The notes below the pieces were generated by a model, which saw nothing but the letters and a program-made list of their open reading frames with translations, did not search any database and was not told the origin of the DNA. The position numbers and the translations under genes were made by a program. Shown one piece after another: positions 41,530-50,562 of a stretch of 64,000 nucleotides of DNA. Location: assembly GCA_051649305.1 (NCBI GenBank), contig JBOFGV010000004.1:1-64000 (forward strand). Direction: 5' to 3'. This stretch comes from JADCCX01 sp051649305 (GTDB taxonomy: Bacteria > Pseudomonadota > Alphaproteobacteria > Rhizobiales > Beijerinckiaceae). How positions within the stretch are numbered: position 1 is the first letter of the stretch; every line of letters starts with the position of its first letter.

Positions 41530-41652
41530 GTGCTGCGGTTGATTTGCTTGCCTCTGCTTTGCTGAGGCAGGTAAAACCCTCTGAATTATTCCCTGTGAAT
41601 ACGGCATTTTACGCTACCCGAATCGGGTTGGCGTCCCTAAACGTGGAATCCC

Positions 41653-43281
41653 ATGGCACGGTATATTTTCATCACCGGTGGCGTGGTTTCCTCGCTTGGT
41701 AAAGGTCTTGGTGCAGCGGCTCTCGCAGCTGTTTTGCAGGCGCGCGGCTACAAGGTGCGGCTCAAGAAGCTTGACCCCTATCTGAACGTGGATCCCGGAA
41801 CGATGTCGCCTTACCAGCACGGCGAAGTGTTCGTGACCGACGACGGCGCTGAAACCGATCTTGACCTTGGCCACTACGAGCGCTTCACAGGGCGCTCTGC
41901 CAACAAGAGCGATAACATTACAACAGGCCGCATCTATCAGGAGATCATCGCCAAAGAGCGGCGAGGGGACTATCTTGGTGCAACTGTGCAGGTCATCCCG
42001 CATGTAACGAACGCCATAAAGGAGTTCGTTCTTGCCGAGAATGACGGCTATGATTTCGTCCTGGTGGAAGTGGGTGGCACAGTGGGCGACATCGAAGGCC
42101 TGCCGTTCTTTGAAGCGATCCGCCAATTGAAGAACGACCTGCCGCGGTTCCACGCTTGCTACATTCACCTGACATTGCTGCCTTACATCCCAAGTGCCGG
42201 TGAGTTGAAGACCAAGCCGACGCAGCATTCCGTGCAGGAACTGCGCTCCATCGGCATCCAGCCCGACATTCTGCTGTGCCGCACAGACCGCGAAATTCCC
42301 GAGAACGAGCGGCGCAAATTGGCCCTGTTCTGTAACGTGCGCCCTTCAGCTGTGGTCGAGGCACAGGATGTCAGCCACATCTACGAAGTGCCATTGACCT
42401 ATCACCGGGAAGGTCTTGATACAGAAGTGCTGCATGCGCTGGGCATCGAGAACCCGCCAGCGCCTGATCTTTCGCGTTGGGAAAAGCTGGTTGAAACCAT
42501 CCACAATCCCGAAGGCAAGGTGACGATTGCTGTCGTCGGCAAATACACCGGCCTGAAAGATGCCTACAAATCGCTGATCGAGGCGCTGGCCCATGGTGGT
42601 GTCGCCAACCGTGTGCATGTGGAATTGGACTGGATCGAGAGCGAGGTTTTCGAGCGCGAAGATCCGGCGGCCTATCTCGGCCATGTCCATGGCATTCTGG
42701 TGCCCGGTGGTTTTGGCCATCGTGGAGCCGAAGGCAAGATCAAGGCGGCGCAGTTCGCGCGGGAGCGCAACGTACCGTATTTCGGCATCTGTTTCGGCAT
42801 GCAAATGGCGTGTCTGGAAGCAGCGCGCAATCTGGCTGGCATTACTGACGCCAACTCCACCGAGTTTGGCCCAACGACCCAGCCCGTCGTCGGCATGATG
42901 ACGGAATGGATGAAGGGCAATGAGCTTGAAACCCGCAAGTCTGGTGGTGACCTCGGCGGAACCATGCGGCTTGGCGCCTATATCAACAGCTTCGCCAAGG
43001 GTTCAAAGATTGCGGAGTGCTATGGCGCAACAGAAGTGTCCGAGCGCCATCGCCACCGATACGAGGTGAACATGAGCTACCGCCCGCAGCTTGAGGCAGC
43101 GGGCCTTCGCTTTGCCGGTGTCTCGCCCGATGGGTTGCTGCCCGAAACTGTTGAATATCCAAACCATCCATGGTTCATCGGTGTGCAGTATCACCCGGAA
43201 CTGAAATCGCGCCCGCTGGAACCGCACCCGCTGTTTGCAGGGTTTATTGGGGCTGCTGTGGTGCAGAGCCGGATGGTGTAG
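41653..43281 (+). CDS. pyrG: CTP synthase
   Basis: The 542-residue enzyme converts UTP to CTP with glutamine and ATP. The synthetase domain starts ARYIFITGGVVSSLGKG and includes LKKLDPYLNVDPGTMSPYQHGEV. The glutaminase domain has the nucleophile in PYFGICFGMQ and the His-Glu pair in QYHPE. Length matches the bacterial norm of about 540. Monocistronic or with secG; the 123-base gap has a T-rich segment but no clear terminator. Confidence 0.97.
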   Translation: MARYIFITGGVVSSLGKGLGAAALAAVLQARGYKVRLKKLDPYLNVDPGTMSPYQHGEVFVTDDGAETDLDLGHYERFTGRSANKSDNITTGRIYQEIIAKERRGDYLGATVQVIPHVTNAIKEFVLAENDGYDFVLVEVGGTVGDIEGLPFFEAIRQLKNDLPRFHACYIHLTLLPYIPSAGELKTKPTQHSVQELRSIGIQPDILLCRTDREIPENERRKLALFCNVRPSAVVEAQDVSHIYEVPLTYHREGLDTEVLHALGIENPPAPDLSRWEKLVETIHNPEGKVTIAVVGKYTGLKDAYKSLIEALAHGGVANRVHVELDWIESEVFEREDPAAYLGHVHGILVPGGFGHRGAEGKIKAAQFARERNVPYFGICFGMQMACLEAARNLAGITDANSTEFGPTTQPVVGMMTEWMKGNELETRKSGGDLGGTMRLGAYINSFAKGSKIAECYGATEVSERHRHRYEVNMSYRPQLEAAGLRFAGVSPDGLLPETVEYPNHPWFIGVQYHPELKSRPLEPHPLFAGFIGAAVVQSRMV

Positions 43282-43434
43282 CTCAAAGCATGAGGTAGGC
43301 ATGATGCAACTGGCATCAGGAATTGCCTTCTCCTTCACATACCTTGCATTTATACACCCAGTGTCTTTCCTCAGGTTGGTTGATTGTGCTCGATCAGGAA
43401 GGTGCAGTTAAGCGTGCGCGGTTCAAAGGACAAG

Positions 43435-43481
43435 CATATTTGCAATATGGGAAATTTTATTGAATTTTTGTTTGCAATATG
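43435..43481. promoter_or_regulatory. Candidate operator of the toxin-antitoxin operon
   Basis: TTTGCAATATG occurs at 43439-43449 and again at 43471-43481, exactly 32 bases apart, about three helical turns. The first copy is also part of an inverted repeat CATATT-TGC-AATATG (43435-43449). The second ends 15 bases before the toxin start. This fits binding by the HTH antitoxin encoded downstream. Confidence 0.6.
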
Positions 43482-43496
43482 AGAAGGTATTTTTGA

Positions 43497-43736
43497 ATGA
43501 AGCAGGTGCGCTACTCATCTGATGCATTACTCGCGTTGCGCAAGCATCGGTCTGAGGCTCAGCAGATTATGGCCAAGATCGAGCGTTATGCAAAGACTGG
43601 CGCAGGGGATGTGAAGCGTCTCGTCGGTTCAAATTCATCGAGACTTCGTGTTGGTGATTATCGCGTGATTTTCAACGAAGACGATGTTGAGATTGCTGTG
43701 TCTGTTATTGGTCCACGTGGCTCAGTCTACGAATAG
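43497..43736 (+). CDS. RelE/ParE-family toxin
   Basis: The 79-residue protein has the RelE fold pattern: an N-terminal helix pair, then KRLVGSNSSRLRVGDYRVIFNEDDVEIAVSVIGPRGSVYE, where Arg residues in RLRVGDYR and the final Tyr are typical of ribosome-dependent mRNA cleavage toxins. It precedes the antitoxin gene (10 bases), the higBA-like order. The surrounding sequence is slightly more AT-rich. Confidence 0.85.
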   Translation: MKQVRYSSDALLALRKHRSEAQQIMAKIERYAKTGAGDVKRLVGSNSSRLRVGDYRVIFNEDDVEIAVSVIGPRGSVYE

Positions 43737-43746
43737 AGGGTATATC

Positions 43747-44112
43747 ATGAACCATACACTCATAAAGACCCCTCAAGGTGAAGAGATGGTGTTGATGTCC
43801 AAGGCTGACTTTGAAGTCTTGGAGGATATGCTTGATGCTGCACGCCATAGGCATGTTACCTCTGATATCGCCACAGGCAAGCAAGAGTGGCTCACCTCGG
43901 ATGAAGTTGCAGCCGCCCTTGCCGAGGCAACACCTCTTGCATTCTGGCGCAAGAAGCGTGGCATGACTCAAACGGCATTGGCTGCAGCTGTATTGATATC
44001 AAACAGTTATCTCTCAGGGCTTGAATCAGGTGCACGCAAGGGTGATCCTGCATTGTTCTTGCGTCTTGCTCGCGCGCTCAATGTGCGTATGGAAGATATC
44101 GTTGAGGGATAA
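43747..44112 (+). CDS. Antitoxin with Phd-like N-terminus and XRE helix-turn-helix
   Basis: The 121-residue protein starts MNHTLIKTPQGEEMVLMSKADFEVLEDMLD, which resembles Phd/YefM-type segments. It ends in a Cro/C1-type domain, RKKRGMTQTALAAAVLISNSYLSGLESGARKGD. The ATG at 43747 is taken because it follows the toxin stop; an earlier in-frame start lies inside the toxin gene. Probable antitoxin and autorepressor using the TTTGCAATATG sites. Confidence 0.85.
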   Translation: MNHTLIKTPQGEEMVLMSKADFEVLEDMLDAARHRHVTSDIATGKQEWLTSDEVAAALAEATPLAFWRKKRGMTQTALAAAVLISNSYLSGLESGARKGDPALFLRLARALNVRMEDIVEG

Positions 44113-44156
44113 AAAGTGTTCTGTCCTTTTTCCTCTAAGGGAAAAGGATAAGACGA

Positions 44157-44396
44157 TCATGCATCCTTGAAGAACGGCTCAACCTTGCCCTTGAGTTTCA
44201 GGGTCATCGGATTGCCGAACCGGTCCTTTGCGACACCTGCAGCGACCTTGATCCAGCCTTCGCTCAGGCAATATTCCTCGACATTGTTCTTTTCCTTGCC
44301 GTTGAACAGGATGCCGACCTCGCGCTTCAGGATTTCCTCGTTGAAGTGCGGGCTGTCTGGATTGACGGACAGGCGATCAGGGAATGTGTCGGACAT
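44157..44396 (-). CDS. DUF3297 family protein
   Basis: The 79-residue protein matches DUF3297: DRLSVNPDSPHFNEEILKREVGILFNGKEKNNVEEYCLSEGWIKVA then a KGKVEPFF end. It is a small cytoplasmic beta-rich protein of unknown function, widespread in Proteobacteria. The ATG at 44396 fits the family start better than an upstream one at 44426. Confidence 0.85.
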   Translation of the reverse strand: MSDTFPDRLSVNPDSPHFNEEILKREVGILFNGKEKNNVEEYCLSEGWIKVAAGVAKDRFGNPMTLKLKGKVEPFFKDA

Positions 44397-44470
44397 ATTG
44401 GCCTCGAAAGAATGTGACAGCGGCATACAGCGTGAAAGCTGAATTGGCTATAGGTGTTGAATGAGGTTCA

Positions 44471-44588
44471 GTGTCATCCCCGGCGAACCCGAAGGGTGAG
44501 GGAAGGGGATCCAGCTCTTCTTCTGGTGTTCAAACGAAGCAACTATGGATTCCCTTCCCCTCCGCTTCGCTGCGGCCGGGAATGACAC
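44471..44588. repeat. Intergenic palindromic repeat
   Basis: Left arm 44471-44514 begins GTGTCATCCCCGGCG and contains AGGGAAGGGGATCCA. Right arm 44543-44588 contains TGGATTCCCTTCCCCT and ends GGCCGGGAATGACAC. The arms are imperfect inverted copies with a 28-base loop. This is a different family from the 6528-6646 and 21153-21270 elements. It lies between the divergent ends of DUF3297 upstream space and the acetyltransferase stop. Confidence 0.8.
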
Positions 44589-44597
44589 AGCGTCCAC

Positions 44598-45203
44598 TCA
44601 CCCAGCCTCAACCACGCGCAGGAATGTCTCCGTATCACCACTTTGCAGCAGCGGTATCAGTTCCACAATGCGGAAGCGGGGCAGGGCCCACCACTGGCTG
44701 GCCAGCAGGCGCGCGATGGTTGCCTCGTCAAAACGATATCGAATGACCTTGGCAGGGTTGCCGCCAACAATAGCATAAGGCGGTACGTCTTTGGTCACCA
44801 AGGCGCGTGCTGCAATCACAGCGCCATCGCCAATGGTAACACCGGACAGGATCATGCATCCAGACCCCAGCCAAACATCGTTGCCAATGGTCACATCACC
44901 CTTTGTGCCGTCGGTATAGGGCGTTTCGCGCGCCTCAGGCCATTGTCCGGGCAGAATGGAAAAGGGAAAGGTTGTTATCCAGTCGGTCCGATGGTTGCCG
45001 CCGAGCAGGATTTCAACCTGATCAGCGATAGATCCATAGCGCCCGATGGTGAGCTTTGCTCCGGATTCCGGGAAGCGCACTTTCGGGCGTCCGTAGGTGT
45101 GCTCGCCAATGGAAAACCCGTGCTTTGCCGACAACCGCTTGAGGTGCAGATGCGTCAGGTTATGCGGGTTGGACCAGTTCTTCAGGCGGTGACGCAGATT
45201 CAT
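44598..45203 (-). CDS. CatB-related O-acetyltransferase (left-handed beta-helix)
   Basis: The 201-residue protein is of the xenobiotic/streptogramin acetyltransferase group. It has hexapeptide repeats in GDVTIGNDVWLGSGCMILSGVTIGDGAVIAARALVTKDVPPYAIVGGNPAKVI. The loop GGNHRTDWITTFPF carries the catalytic His. The VRFPESGAKLTIGRYGSIAD start is typical. It probably acetylates a hydroxyl on a sugar or small molecule. Acceptor unknown. Confidence 0.87.
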   Translation of the reverse strand: MNLRHRLKNWSNPHNLTHLHLKRLSAKHGFSIGEHTYGRPKVRFPESGAKLTIGRYGSIADQVEILLGGNHRTDWITTFPFSILPGQWPEARETPYTDGTKGDVTIGNDVWLGSGCMILSGVTIGDGAVIAARALVTKDVPPYAIVGGNPAKVIRYRFDEATIARLLASQWWALPRFRIVELIPLLQSGDTETFLRVVEAG

Positions 45204-45211
45204 TGAATTGA

Positions 45212-46057
45212 TCAGCTCTTAGCTGTCGCCACCGGACAATCCGCGCGGCTGCCCCACTCGGCCCAGGACCCATCATAGATCGCCTTGGCGTTGGCACCTG
45301 CGGTTTCCATAGCCACACTGAGGATCGCTGCTGAAACGCCGGAGCCGCAGCTGGTGATCACGGGTTGATCGATGTCAACGCCAGCAGAGAGAAACGCGCT
45401 GCGCACGATGTCCGGAGGCAACAGGCGACCGTCCTTCACCACCTGATCAAACGGCAGGTTGAGGCTGCCAGGAATATGCCCGGAAGCGACACCTGCGCGC
45501 GGTTCAGGAGCTTCACCTTTGAAGCGGGCTGCCGGGCGTGCATCCACGATCTGCGCAGAGCCAGCATCGAGTGTCGCCTTGATATCGGCTGTTGAGGCGA
45601 CAGCACTGGCATCAAGCTTTGCCTTGAACACGCGCGGCTCTGCTTTCGGCGTGCCAGCCATCACAGGGCGATCCTCTGCCAGCCATTTTGGCAGGCCGCC
45701 ATCCAGCAGGCGCACGTCTTTCGCGCCCATGACCTTGAACATCCAGCGCACGCGAGGCGCAGCGAAAAGGCCAGCGCCGTCATAGACGATGATGGTCATG
45801 TCCTCGCTCAGGCCCATGGCGCTGGCGGCCTTGGCGAAATCCTCGGCTGAAGGCAGCATATGGGGCAGGGGATTGGTTGTGTCCTTCACAGCATCGATAT
45901 CAAAATGCATCGCCTTTAGGATATGCTTTTGGGCATATTCCGCCTTGCCGTCGCGGTTCATGGTGGGGAGATACCAGGAGGCATCCACTACGCCGACATC
46001 ATCCCGGTTGATATTGTCAGCCAGCCACTGTGTAGAAACGAAGATCGTATCGTTCAT
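45212..46057 (-). CDS. sseA: 3-Mercaptopyruvate sulfurtransferase
   Basis: The 281-residue protein has two rhodanese domains. The active-site loop is CGSGVSA in the C-terminal domain, the form specific to 3-mercaptopyruvate sulfurtransferases, as opposed to CRKGVT of thiosulfate sulfurtransferases. WMFKVMGAKDVRLLDGGLPKWLAE is typical of the N-terminal inactive domain. It follows the cysteine synthase gene by 7 bases, so the pair forms a cysteine metabolism operon. Confidence 0.94.
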   Translation of the reverse strand: MNDTIFVSTQWLADNINRDDVGVVDASWYLPTMNRDGKAEYAQKHILKAMHFDIDAVKDTTNPLPHMLPSAEDFAKAASAMGLSEDMTIIVYDGAGLFAAPRVRWMFKVMGAKDVRLLDGGLPKWLAEDRPVMAGTPKAEPRVFKAKLDASAVASTADIKATLDAGSAQIVDARPAARFKGEAPEPRAGVASGHIPGSLNLPFDQVVKDGRLLPPDIVRSAFLSAGVDIDQPVITSCGSGVSAAILSVAMETAGANAKAIYDGSWAEWGSRADCPVATAKS

Positions 46058-46064
46058 GTTATCC

Positions 46065-47096
46065 TCACATCAGATCGGCGGTTACAGACGGTTCCCGCTC
46101 CAGCCAGGACGGAACTGGCAGGTCTTTCGAGCGCAGGAACGCCGGGTTGAATAGCTTCGACTGATAGCGTGTGCCATAATCACAGAGGATCGTCACGATG
46201 GTATGTCCCGGCCCCAGTTCCCGCGCCATGCGCATCGCGCCCGCGATGTTCACGCCAGATGAGCCGCCGAGGCAAAGGCCTTCATGTTCCAGGAGATCAA
46301 AGACGATCTGCACCGCTTCTGAATCCGGGATCTGAAACGCCATATCGACCGGCGCATCGACAATGTTGGCTGTGACCCGTCCCTGACCGATGCCTTCGGT
46401 GATCGACGAGCCCTCCATCTTCAGTTCCTGACGGGTGAACCACGAGAACATGGCTGCACCCATCGGGTCCGCACAGCCGATCTTGATTGACGGCTTCAAC
46501 GCTTTGAGCGCCATGCCAGTGCCGGCCAATGTGCCGCCAGTGCCAATGGCGCAGATGAAGCCATCCACGCTGCCATTGCTCTGGTGGTAGATTTCTGGCC
46601 CGGTCGTATCGATATGTCCTTGCCGGTTGGCGACGTTGTCGAACTGGTTGGCCCAGATGGCTCCATGCTTCTCGGTTTTCGCGAGCTTTTCTGCGACACG
46701 GCCAGAAACCTTCACATAGTTGTTGGGGTTGGAGTAAGGCACAGCTGGAACCTCGATGAGTTCTGCACCCGCCAACCGCAGCATGTCTTTCTTCTCCTGA
46801 CTTTGCGTATCGGGAATGATGATCACGGTGCGATAGCCCAGTGCATTGCCGACCAACGCCAGACCAATGCCGGTGTTGCCAGCCGTGCCCTCAACAATGA
46901 CGCCGCCCTTTTGCAACTGCCCACGCTTCTCGGCATCGCGGATGATAGCCAAGGCCGCGCGGTCCTTCACCGACTGGCCTGGGTTCATGAATTCCGCTTT
47001 GCCTAGGATGGTGCAGCCTGTGAGTTCCGAGGCGCGGCGAAGCTTGATCAGCGGCGTGTTGCCAATTGCACCAATCACATCTGTATATTGTGTCAT
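46065..47096 (-). CDS. cysK: Cysteine synthase A
   Basis: The 343-residue PLP enzyme forms cysteine from O-acetylserine and sulfide. The PLP lysine is K44 in NPGQSVKDRAA, the substrate loop is GTAGNTGIG and the phosphate loop is GTGGT. The ATG at 47096 is preferred; the in-frame ATG at 47183 lies within the neighbouring gene's space. Some relatives with this length and the AIWANQFDN segment are annotated CysK-like or cystathionine beta-synthase-like, so donor preference is less certain. Cotranscription with sseA is likely. Confidence 0.9.
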   Translation of the reverse strand: MTQYTDVIGAIGNTPLIKLRRASELTGCTILGKAEFMNPGQSVKDRAALAIIRDAEKRGQLQKGGVIVEGTAGNTGIGLALVGNALGYRTVIIIPDTQSQEKKDMLRLAGAELIEVPAVPYSNPNNYVKVSGRVAEKLAKTEKHGAIWANQFDNVANRQGHIDTTGPEIYHQSNGSVDGFICAIGTGGTLAGTGMALKALKPSIKIGCADPMGAAMFSWFTRQELKMEGSSITEGIGQGRVTANIVDAPVDMAFQIPDSEAVQIVFDLLEHEGLCLGGSSGVNIAGAMRMARELGPGHTIVTILCDYGTRYQSKLFNPAFLRSKDLPVPSWLEREPSVTADLM

Positions 47097-47142
47097 CACA
47101 GGTTCCTTTGATGTGAAACTATGGATTAGCCTGCGCGTGGGG

Positions 47143-47814
47143 TCAAACCTTGATCGGTTGAATGCTGGCGACAACGCCTGCAAATATCACCAGAGCAGCT
47201 TCCCCCTTGGGAGAAAGGCCGTAAACACCGCGATCCATCCTCTGAAACCAGCCATAGACATCGTTCTGCAAAATGGCGGCTGCCCGCGCCACGCCCATCT
47301 CGGTGCGGATAACGGACACTTTGGCTGTGGTACTCTGCTGAATACGGACGGCGCAGCGCAGGGCATCCTGCCGGTAGGCCGTCATGCGCGGGCCACGGCT
47401 GGAGCTTCCGCCGGGTGTGGTATCGCCCATGCGGTGCGCGAATTCTTTCAGCAGCAGCGCTGTGCGTTTGGGCATCTTGCGCGGCTGATAGGCGGCAGGG
47501 TCCACCACCGCCTCAACGTGATCACCTGTAACAAACAGCACGCCAAGCCCAAGCCTGCGGCAGAGCTTGAGAATATCGCCCTGCTGCCGCCGTTTGGGGG
47601 CAGGACAGGCGAGATAAACCGCATCCGTCATCGCCTGACGGTCAATGCCCTGCAGCATGAGTTGCAGCGAGAATGTGGTTTTCAACTCCACGACAACAGG
47701 CGGCTCGTCGCCGCGCAGAGCGACGATATCGCACTCGCGGATCTCGCCCTTCACAGCGTAGCCCTGCACCTCAAGATAGCGCTTCACCGGCGCGTAGAGA
47801 TCAGTTTCGCGCAT
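47143..47814 (-). CDS. DUF2161 PD-(D/E)XK nuclease-like protein
   Basis: The 223-residue protein matches DUF2161. The N-terminal half has the nuclease-fold pattern: E in DLYAPVKRYLEVQGY, D in RECDIVAL and the VVVELKTTFSLQL E-x-K motif. The C-terminal half carries a winged-helix-like region, GVARAAAILQNDVYGWFQRMDRGVYGLSPKG. Biological role unknown. It stands before cysK in the same direction. Confidence 0.8.
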   Translation of the reverse strand: MRETDLYAPVKRYLEVQGYAVKGEIRECDIVALRGDEPPVVVELKTTFSLQLMLQGIDRQAMTDAVYLACPAPKRRQQGDILKLCRRLGLGVLFVTGDHVEAVVDPAAYQPRKMPKRTALLLKEFAHRMGDTTPGGSSSRGPRMTAYRQDALRCAVRIQQSTTAKVSVIRTEMGVARAAAILQNDVYGWFQRMDRGVYGLSPKGEAALVIFAGVVASIQPIKV

Positions 47815-47940
47815 GGGGGTTTTGGATGTTCATGACACTGGTATAGCGGATTCGCGCTGGCAGTCCGTGTGAATCACCTCTATCCTGCTGCAAAGCCAAC
47901 GAAAACAAGTGGCATAAAATAACTGTCTGGGAGGACAATC

Positions 47941-48912
47941 ATGATCACGCTCACCCGCCGCGCGCTCACCTTTGGCGCCGCTGCCACACTGGCAACACCC
48001 GCGCTGGCGCAAAAACTGTCTGATCGTCCCATCACCATCATTGTGCCGTTCTCGCCCGGCAGCGGGCCAGATGTGCTCGCGCGCCTGGCAGCCGAGGAGT
48101 TGCGCGCGCGCTGGAACCAGTCTGTCGTGGTGGACAACCGCGTGGGGGCCAGCGGCACTCTGGGGGCTGCTGCCGCCAGCCGTGCAACGCCAGACGGCCA
48201 TACGCTTCTGCTGTCGGTCAACACCATGCTGATGAACGCGGCTCTTTCCCGCAATCTGCAGTTTGATCCTGTAGCGGGCTTTGCGCCGATTGTTGAGCTG
48301 GCGAAGGGATCGCTGGCGCTTGCCGTTCACAGCGGACAACCCTTCACCAGCGCACGCGCACTTGTTGCGGCTTCCACCGCAAAGCCGGATGACATACGCT
48401 ATGCCTCGCCGGGTCGCGGGACGCCACATCATCTGGCTATGGAATTGTTCAAACTGCGCACCGGCGCAAAGCTCGCGCATATCCCGTATTCTGGCACCGG
48501 CCCTGCGGTGAATGATTTTATTGGTGGGCATGTGCAGGCGATGTTCATTCCCATCCATGTGGGCCTCACGCATGCGAAAGCAGGCACCATTCGCTTGCTG
48601 GCTGTTGGAGGCGACAAGCGCACGCCGCTCGCACCTGATGTGCCGACACTCGCCGAACAAGGCATTGTCGATGCCGAGGTTGATCTCTGGTATGGCCTCA
48701 GCGCGCCTGCCGGAACGCCGGCCGATATCATTGCGCGATTCAACGCTGTTATGAACGAAGCTCTGGCGGACGCACGCGTGCGCAAATTGTTGGAAGGGCA
48801 GGGGCTGGAAGCCATGGGCGGCACATCGCAGGCTTTCGCAGCACTGATTGCGAAGGATCTGCCGCGCTGGGTCTCGATTGTACAGGGTGCTGGCATCACT
48901 GCCGAGAATTGA
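47941..48912 (+). CDS. Bug/TctC-family periplasmic solute-binding protein
   Basis: The 323-residue receptor has a signal MITLTRRALTFGAAATLATPA with AQK cleavage site. The mature part has PITIIVPFSPGSGPDVLARL, VDNRVGASGTLGAAAASRATPDGHT and IPYSGTGPAVNDFIGGHVQ. GGGAGGA precedes the ATG. It lies 6 bases before an aromatic-ring monooxygenase, so its ligand may be an aromatic or carboxylic acid. No tctAB genes are adjacent. Confidence 0.9.
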   Translation: MITLTRRALTFGAAATLATPALAQKLSDRPITIIVPFSPGSGPDVLARLAAEELRARWNQSVVVDNRVGASGTLGAAAASRATPDGHTLLLSVNTMLMNAALSRNLQFDPVAGFAPIVELAKGSLALAVHSGQPFTSARALVAASTAKPDDIRYASPGRGTPHHLAMELFKLRTGAKLAHIPYSGTGPAVNDFIGGHVQAMFIPIHVGLTHAKAGTIRLLAVGGDKRTPLAPDVPTLAEQGIVDAEVDLWYGLSAPAGTPADIIARFNAVMNEALADARVRKLLEGQGLEAMGGTSQAFAALIAKDLPRWVSIVQGAGITAEN

Positions 48913-48918
48913 TCGCCC

Positions 48919-50520
48919 ATGACCTATGATGTTGTGATTGTTGGCGGCGGGCCTGTGGGCCTTGGCGCAGCCGTGTCGCTTGGCCAGCGTGGCATCAAGT
49001 GCCTCGTCGTCGAGCGCTATGAGCAGCCTTTGCCGATTCCGCGCGGGCAGAACCTGACCCAGCGCACCATGGAGCATTTCCATTTCTGGGGCATTGAAAA
49101 GAAACTGCGTGCCGCTCGCACCATTCCGCCGGAGTATGGCATTGGCGGCATGACGGCTTACGGCACGTTGCTCGGGGATTATCACTACGACTGGATGAAG
49201 CGTGAGTTGGTGCGACCATTCTATTTCACCGACAACGAGCGCCTGCCGCAGTATGCCACCGAGGCTGTGTTGCGCCACCGCGTGCGCGAACTTGATTGCG
49301 TAACGGTGCTCTATGGCTGGTCAGCGCAGTCCATTGTGCAGGATGATGCAAGTGTGACCGTGACGATTGCGGCGCGCGAAGGTGGTGAAACCCGTGAGAT
49401 CAAGGCCAGCTATTGCGTCGGCTCTGACGGCAGCCGTTCCGTGGTGCGTGATCAGGCGGGCATCACGCAGACACGCTCGGATCACGACCGTCTGATGGTG
49501 CTGCTGGTGTTCAAATCAGAAGCGCTGCATGAATTGCTGAAACGCTATCCCGGCAAGTCGTTCTATTCTGTGCTGCATCCCGACATGAAGGGCTACTGGC
49601 GCTTTCTGGGGCGGGTGGACCTTGGCTCCACATGGTTTTTCCATGCTCCGGTGCCGTTGGGCACGACGCGCGACAACTACGATTTTCACACCCTTGTACA
49701 CGAGGCCATCGGCGAAAAATTCGATATTGATTTCGATCACATTGGCTTTTGGGACCTGCGCTTTGCTATTGCGGACACCTATTCCCAAGGTCGCGTGTTC
49801 ATCGCGGGGGATGCCGCCCACAGCCATCCGCCCTATGGCGGTTATGGCATCAACACAGGCTTTGAGGATGCCACGAACCTCGGCTGGAAGCTCGCCGCTG
49901 CTGTGCAGGGCTGGGCGGGACCGCACCTGCTGGAAAGCTACAGCGCGGAGCGTCATCCGGTGTTCGCCTCAACAAGGGATGACTTCATCGAAAAATCCAT
50001 CACGGTCGACCGCGATTTTCTGGCAGCCCACGATCCGGCAAAGGACCGCGCAGCCTTCGAAGCCGCCTGGAACTTGCGGGCATCAGGGGCGACGGGGGAG
50101 GTGCATTCCTTCGAGCCGCATTACGAAGGCTCTCCCATTGTCTTTGGCGCTGAAGATGCAGTCTCCAGTGCGCGCGGGTCTCACAAGCACGAGGCGCGGG
50201 CCGGGCACCATCTTTCGCCTTGTGCGTTGTCGGATGATCGAAACGTCTATGAAGCGCTTGGATCAGGCTTCACCCTGCTGGCCTTTGGCGCAGATGAGGC
50301 CGTTGTAGCCGGTTTCGAGCAGGCGGCGGCAGATATGCGCATTCCGCTTGCGACAGTGCGGGATGATGCCAATGGTGAGCGCCACCGCTACGGCGCATCC
50401 CTTGTGCTGGTACGGCCTGATCAGTTTGTGGCATGGGCAGGCGAGATGGCTGATGCGGCAGATGTGCTGAAGCGGGCTGTAGGTGTAAAAACAGGGACTG
50501 CGCCAGCTTTTGAAGCGTAG
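48919..50520 (+). CDS. FAD-dependent aromatic-ring monooxygenase (PheA/TfdB/MhpA type)
   Basis: The 533-residue flavoprotein hydroxylase has an FAD-binding start VVIVGGGPVGLGAAVSLGQRG, the DG motif SYCVGSDGSRSVVRDQAG and GDAAHSHPPYGGYGINTGFEDATNLGWKLA. The C-terminal thioredoxin-like domain of the family lies after residue 400. Members hydroxylate phenols or 3-hydroxyphenylpropionate with NAD(P)H. Substrate not determined. Coupled to the preceding Bug-type receptor gene. Confidence 0.9.
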   Translation: MTYDVVIVGGGPVGLGAAVSLGQRGIKCLVVERYEQPLPIPRGQNLTQRTMEHFHFWGIEKKLRAARTIPPEYGIGGMTAYGTLLGDYHYDWMKRELVRPFYFTDNERLPQYATEAVLRHRVRELDCVTVLYGWSAQSIVQDDASVTVTIAAREGGETREIKASYCVGSDGSRSVVRDQAGITQTRSDHDRLMVLLVFKSEALHELLKRYPGKSFYSVLHPDMKGYWRFLGRVDLGSTWFFHAPVPLGTTRDNYDFHTLVHEAIGEKFDIDFDHIGFWDLRFAIADTYSQGRVFIAGDAAHSHPPYGGYGINTGFEDATNLGWKLAAAVQGWAGPHLLESYSAERHPVFASTRDDFIEKSITVDRDFLAAHDPAKDRAAFEAAWNLRASGATGEVHSFEPHYEGSPIVFGAEDAVSSARGSHKHEARAGHHLSPCALSDDRNVYEALGSGFTLLAFGADEAVVAGFEQAAADMRIPLATVRDDANGERHRYGASLVLVRPDQFVAWAGEMADAADVLKRAVGVKTGTAPAFEA

Positions 50521-50548
50521 CGGAAGAAACCATTCGCTTTCACTATAA

Positions 50549-50562
50549 TGTGTCATGACACA
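50549..50562. promoter_or_regulatory. Perfect palindrome, candidate regulator site
   Basis: TGTGTCATGACACA is a 14-bp perfect palindrome 29 bases after the monooxygenase stop and 170 bases before the SMP-30 gene. TATAAT-like CTATAATG overlaps its left end, so it may be an operator covering a promoter for the lactonase gene. No regulator gene is adjacent. Confidence 0.45.

Noticed and set aside
47830..49278. A 482-codon open frame on the minus strand
   Set aside because: Antisense to the Bug receptor and monooxygenase genes, which both have clear motifs and ribosome sites.
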